Source: an uncultured Clostridium sp. (lineage in GTDB: Bacteria; Bacillota; Clostridia; Clostridiales; Clostridiaceae). From it: DNA of 38,411 bases. How positions within the stretch are numbered: the first letter of the stretch is position 1; the number at the start of each line of letters is the position of its first letter. The stretch is taken from positions 1 through 38,411 of the forward strand of contig NZ_CALEVF010000239.1 of the NCBI RefSeq assembly GCF_937920395.1, given 5' to 3'. The notes beneath the pieces were generated by a model. That model ran no database searches and was not told the DNA's origin. It saw nothing but the letters and a program-made list of their open reading frames with translations. A program made the position numbers and the translations under genes. Positions 35,585 to 38,411 of the stretch are shown in pieces.

Positions 35585-36610
35585 ATGAAGATTAAAAAAA
35601 TGTCGATTTTTTCGTTGCTTCTCTCGCTTGCATTAATAACTACATTATTTTCTGGTTGTGCACAAAAATCTACCACTACCCCTCTCGTAAAAGTAAAATT
35701 AAATGAAGTGGTACGTTCTATTTTTTATGCTCCTATGTATGCAGCTATTGCACAAGGTTACTTTAAAGAAGAAGGACTTAATATTGAACTTTCCACTGGT
35801 CAAGGTGCAGATAAAACTATGCAACAAGTCCTAAGTAAAGCTTCTGATATCGGTCTTGCAGGTCCAGAACAGGTCGTTTACATCTACAATCAGCATCGAA
35901 CAGACTACCCAGTTCTTTTTGCACAATTAACACAAAAGGATGGATCATTCCTAGTATCTAGAAAAGCCGAGACAAACTTTAAATGGGAATCCTTAAAAGG
36001 CAAAACTATAATAGGTGGAAGACCTGGCGGAGTACCCGAAATGGCCCTTGAATATGTTTTAAATAATCACGGTCTAAAACCTGGGGTTAATGTAAATCTT
36101 GTTACAAATCTTGCTTTCACAGCTACTGCTGGTGCTTTTAAAGCCGGAACAGGCGATTATGTTGCTCTTTTTGAGCCTACTGCTAGTACTTTAAAGACTA
36201 ATAACTCTGGAAATATTGTTGCATCCGTTGGTGAATCTGCTGGAACCATTCCTTATACCTGCTTTTTTGCCACAAAATCTTATATAACAAAGAATCCAGC
36301 TGTAATGCAGAAATTCACTAATGCAATATACAAAGGTCAAAAATGGGTAAATAGCCATTCTGACAAAGACGTGATTACTTCAATTAAATCTTACTTCCCT
36401 GGTACAGATGAGGCTGTACTTATTTCATCTATTAAAAACTACAGAAATATTAATGCTTTCTCAACAAACCCAACATTAACTACAGAAAACTTAACGAAAC
36501 TTATGGATGTAATTCAATCTTACAAAGCATCACTAATACCAACAAGACCAAGCTTTGATACAATAGTTAACACTACATTTAGTAAGAAAGCAGTAACAAC
36601 TATAAAATAA
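35585..36610 (+). CDS. NMT1/SsuA-like ABC transporter substrate-binding lipoprotein
   Basis: Extracytoplasmic binding lipoprotein, 341 residues. Signal: MKIKK, a hydrophobic stretch, lipobox FSGC with Cys at about residue 25. The mature part has the NMT1/THI5-like pattern: VVRSIFYAPMYAAIAQGYFKEEGL at the start, DIGLAGPEQVVYIYN, WESLKGKTIIGGRPGGVPE and a Lys-Pro-Gly hinge, as in sulfonate, nitrate or thiamine-precursor binding proteins. The ligand cannot be told. Start: ATG 5 nt after TGGAGG; an in-frame ATG four codons upstream precedes that site. No permease or ATPase gene is adjacent; palindrome D follows directly. Confidence 0.88.
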   Translation: MKIKKMSIFSLLLSLALITTLFSGCAQKSTTTPLVKVKLNEVVRSIFYAPMYAAIAQGYFKEEGLNIELSTGQGADKTMQQVLSKASDIGLAGPEQVVYIYNQHRTDYPVLFAQLTQKDGSFLVSRKAETNFKWESLKGKTIIGGRPGGVPEMALEYVLNNHGLKPGVNVNLVTNLAFTATAGAFKAGTGDYVALFEPTASTLKTNNSGNIVASVGESAGTIPYTCFFATKSYITKNPAVMQKFTNAIYKGQKWVNSHSDKDVITSIKSYFPGTDEAVLISSIKNYRNINAFSTNPTLTTENLTKLMDVIQSYKASLIPTRPSFDTIVNTTFSKKAVTTIK

Positions 36611-36618
36611 ATATAAAA

Positions 36619-36849
36619 CTATACTGTGAAGGTTCGACATTTATGATGTTCTGATAGTAGACCATTCGTTGACAGCATCTAAGTTTGTTCCATGAAATAT
36701 TTCCTAACGCACTTATTCGACGTCCTGTCTCAAAAGTGCTAACAGCCCGTCCTGGGCTGTTTACGTAAATTTTCACTACACAAACTAAGCTTCTGTAAAA
36801 CTCATTATATACTATCTTTCTCACACATAAATACCGAACCTTCATAATT
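36619..36849. repeat. Long imperfect palindrome D in a convergent gap
   Basis: Outer arms at 36627-36645 and 36826-36844 pair at 17 of 19 positions. Further in, CTAAGTTTGT pairs with ACAAACTAAG with slight offset (about 36679 and 36779). The tip is AACAGCCC GTCCT GGGCTGTT (36741-36761, 8 perfect pairs). About 220 nt in all, directly after the binding-protein gene. Not clearly related in sequence to A, B or C, but with the same layout and position. Confidence 0.72.
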
Positions 36850-36936
36850 ATAATTTACTAATACATATTTACATACATAGTTAAAGGAAATCCGATACGC
36901 TGCTGGTATGATACCTATCCTTTAAATTTAATATTG

Positions 36937-36995
36937 GCGAAGCAAGAATTTCTAAATGAAATTTCAATGTTTCTACACTTCCTATTTTAAGTCAC
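36937..36995 (-). repeat. Solitary arm of a C-type palindrome
   Basis: Minus strand of 36937-36986 is 41/50 identical, without gaps, to 18091-18140, the left arm of palindrome C. I found no opposite arm nearby, so this is a half element. Flanked by a smaller imperfect palindrome at 36881-36925 (AAAGGA...TCCTTT) and one at 37029-37058 (TGTCAC...GTGACA). Confidence 0.75.
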
Positions 36996-37109
36996 TTCCG
37001 GAAAAATTTCATACTTCTAATGTGTATCTGTCACCCAAGGAGAAAATCTTGCGTGACATTAAAACAAAATGATCCGATAACTAAACATGGATTTAAAAAG
37101 GCAGTGATG

Positions 37110-37553
37110 TTAAAATATTTTTCGCAAATAAACCATATCAACAAGTTGGACACCATTTTCAAAAATAGGTTTATCGTAGTTGTCTATAAAGAAGTTTTTT
37201 ACTTTATGGGATATCTTAAATCCACACTGTTCATAAAAAGGAATTGTCATACCACTATCTCCAGTACCTACAATCATCGTTTTGCACTTTTCTTTATAAT
37301 GTTCAAATATATAATTCACCAAACTACCTCCATATCCTTGTCCCTTATATTTTTCGTATGTAGCTAAATTCTTCAATTCATATTCATTATTATCTTCTTT
37401 TGTTACGACGCAAACACTTTTCAGCTCTCCATCATATAATGCAAACATATCTCCCTTATATAAATACTTATCAATCATACTTTTCTGTTCATCTGCTAAA
37501 AGCAATAAATCCAGAAATTCTTTTTTATTATTCTCTATAATTCTTACTTCCAT
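37110..37553 (-). CDS. GNAT family N-acetyltransferase
   Basis: 147 residues, one GNAT domain. The acetyl-CoA loop is [12 protein letters not shown] (69-80; Q-x-x-G-x-G/A pattern), preceded by strand ELKNLATYE and followed by [12 protein letters not shown] (motif B, tyrosine position). The acceptor substrate is unknown. ATG with AGGAGGATTAT. It follows the AAC(3)-type gene by about 70 nt on the same strand. Confidence 0.9.
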   Translation of the reverse strand: MEVRIIENNKKEFLDLLLLADEQKSMIDKYLYKGDMFALYDGELKSVCVVTKEDNNEYELKNLATYEKYKGQGYGGSLVNYIFEHYKEKCKTMIVGTGDSGMTIPFYEQCGFKISHKVKNFFIDNYDKPIFENGVQLVDMVYLRKIF

Positions 37554-37625
37554 ATAATCCTCCTGTTATATAAAATCACAATTATGATTTCTTTAAAGCA
37601 TACCATAATCTAGCATATATATATC

Positions 37626-38411
37626 CTATCTAGAAGCAAATCTATGTTTAATTAACCATGTCTTAGCAAAGTCAACTCCCTCTTTCATTTCAAATAACGT
37701 GCATTCTGCATTACCAACCATGCCTTTTTGTATATTAAAATTATTCTCAAAGTCTTTTCCAATTAGCATAAAATCTTCTGTATCATACTCATAATCCTCA
37801 AACCATTTCCAGCACCGCTCACCATTCTCAAATATTGCAGTACCTATACGTTCTTTAGGCATTTCATTTATAAGTGATTCTGAAAGATGAAAACATGTGC
37901 AAGAATTATATTCTACTCCGAGTAAAAGAACTTTTGCTTTTAAATTATACATTTTGCCAAGTGGGGAATCCATACCAAGTGATGGAGTCAATGAGTGATT
38001 TCTAGTAATATGCATTGCATCTCTTCCATTTGCACTAAATGATAAATGCGGATGATTCGACCGTACTGTCCTCGGAAATGTTCTAAATACTTCTGCAATG
38101 CTTCCCATTCCTCGTGTTGGTGAAACTTCAGGGTCAAATGCAGGCATATTATCATATATTGTTTGTATCCACTCTTTTGGCACTGGTGGTTTGCTCCACT
38201 GCGCAGGGTCACTCCACTCTCCACTATGGGCTGGCATAACCAATGTTCCATCACTTCCCAAAACATTCATTAATGCAGTTATTACAGTCTGAGCCCCACC
38301 ACAAACCCATCCTAGACTTGACAATGATGAATGAACTAATAAAATATCACTGCTATTTATACCGGAATTTGTCAACATAGTTGTCGCATTTTTTAATTTC
38401 AACCTTTTTAT
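37626..38411 (-). CDS. Aminoglycoside N(3)-acetyltransferase family protein, start at or beyond window edge
   Basis: Antibiotic_NAT family, which transfers acetyl from acetyl-CoA to the 3-amino group of aminoglycosides in known members. Motifs: DILLVHSSLSSLGWVCGGAQ near the N-terminus, GTLVMPAHSGEWSDP, RSNHPHLSFSANGRDA with the family's histidines, and LLLGVEYNSCTCFHLSE. The only start candidate inside the window is TTG at 38400-38402, directly fused to AAAAGG, so the real start probably lies just past the edge; at least 258 residues are present, nearly full length. Chromosomal members of this family often have no proven resistance role. Confidence 0.85.
   Translation of the reverse strand: MKRLKLKNATTMLTNSGINSSDILLVHSSLSSLGWVCGGAQTVITALMNVLGSDGTLVMPAHSGEWSDPAQWSKPPVPKEWIQTIYDNMPAFDPEVSPTRGMGSIAEVFRTFPRTVRSNHPHLSFSANGRDAMHITRNHSLTPSLGMDSPLGKMYNLKAKVLLLGVEYNSCTCFHLSESLINEMPKERIGTAIFENGERCWKWFEDYEYDTEDFMLIGKDFENNFNIQKGMVGNAECTLFEMKEGVDFAKTWLIKHRFASR

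Noticed and set aside
36600..36845. Open frame of 81 codons on the minus strand
   Set aside because: It coincides with palindrome D, has no ribosome binding site and its sequence is explained by the repeat.
37020..37367. Open frame of 115 codons on the plus strand
   Set aside because: Mostly antisense to the GNAT gene, without ribosome binding site or recognisable protein pattern.

Overview
The window is low-GC, strongly A+T-biased DNA with strong GGAGG-type ribosome binding sites, T-box leaders, a ribosomal protein L20 leader and sporulation genes (ytxC, an alpha/beta-type SASP, a PdaB-like deacetylase). This fits a spore-forming Clostridium-type Firmicute chromosome. No plasmid, phage, CRISPR or intact transposase gene was seen. 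Family names come from recognising the protein sequences by eye; no database search was run.

Layout. 1-4.1 kb: pheS-pheT (minus) behind a Phe T-box leader. 4.1-7 kb: ktrB-ktrA potassium uptake plus a SpoU-type RNA methyltransferase (minus). 7.1-8.5 kb: infC-rpmI-rplT behind an L20 leader (minus). 8.6-10.4 kb: ytxC (minus) diverging from an unclassified plus-strand gene. 10.7-13 kb: an ECF sigma / small membrane protein / signal peptidase I operon and a degenerate actin-like protein (minus). 13.07-13.52 kb: a Val-Asp-Phe-Gly-Cys tRNA operon (minus). 13.8-16 kb: hslO, a methyltransferase and a SASP (minus). 16.3-20.4 kb: dapA-dapB, an aminotransferase and dapH, which form the N-acetyl branch of diaminopimelate/lysine synthesis. 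20.7-25.9 kb: a two-OB-fold SSB, a PdaB-like deacetylase, a DUF4364 protein, a beta-propeller, a TSCPD protein and folC. 26-32 kb: oppABCDF (minus) with a strong promoter. 32.4-35.5 kb: valS with a Val T-box (minus). 35.6-38.4 kb: an orphan NMT1/SsuA-like lipoprotein (plus), a GNAT acetyltransferase and an AAC(3)-type acetyltransferase that runs to the window edge.

How parts relate. The two aminoacyl-tRNA synthetase operons are controlled by uncharged tRNA through T-boxes, and the tRNA operon supplies both cognates (tRNA-Phe GAA and tRNA-Val UAC). infC very probably starts at AUU, the start codon behind its classical autocontrol, while L20 is expected to control the same transcript through the leader.

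Most notable. The four long gaps between convergent genes (10.4, 18.1, 20.4 and 36.7 kb) each hold a 180-320 nt imperfect palindrome. Two are clearly related (19/19 and 24/25 identical blocks, with compensatory stem changes). A third is related to a solitary arm at 36.94 kb (41/50 ungapped identity). A second, different structured repeat occurs at 2.6 and 15.5 kb between co-directional genes. I could not assign either family to a known class; they are the best candidates for something undescribed. The degenerate MreB-like protein at 12.3 kb is the most unusual protein.
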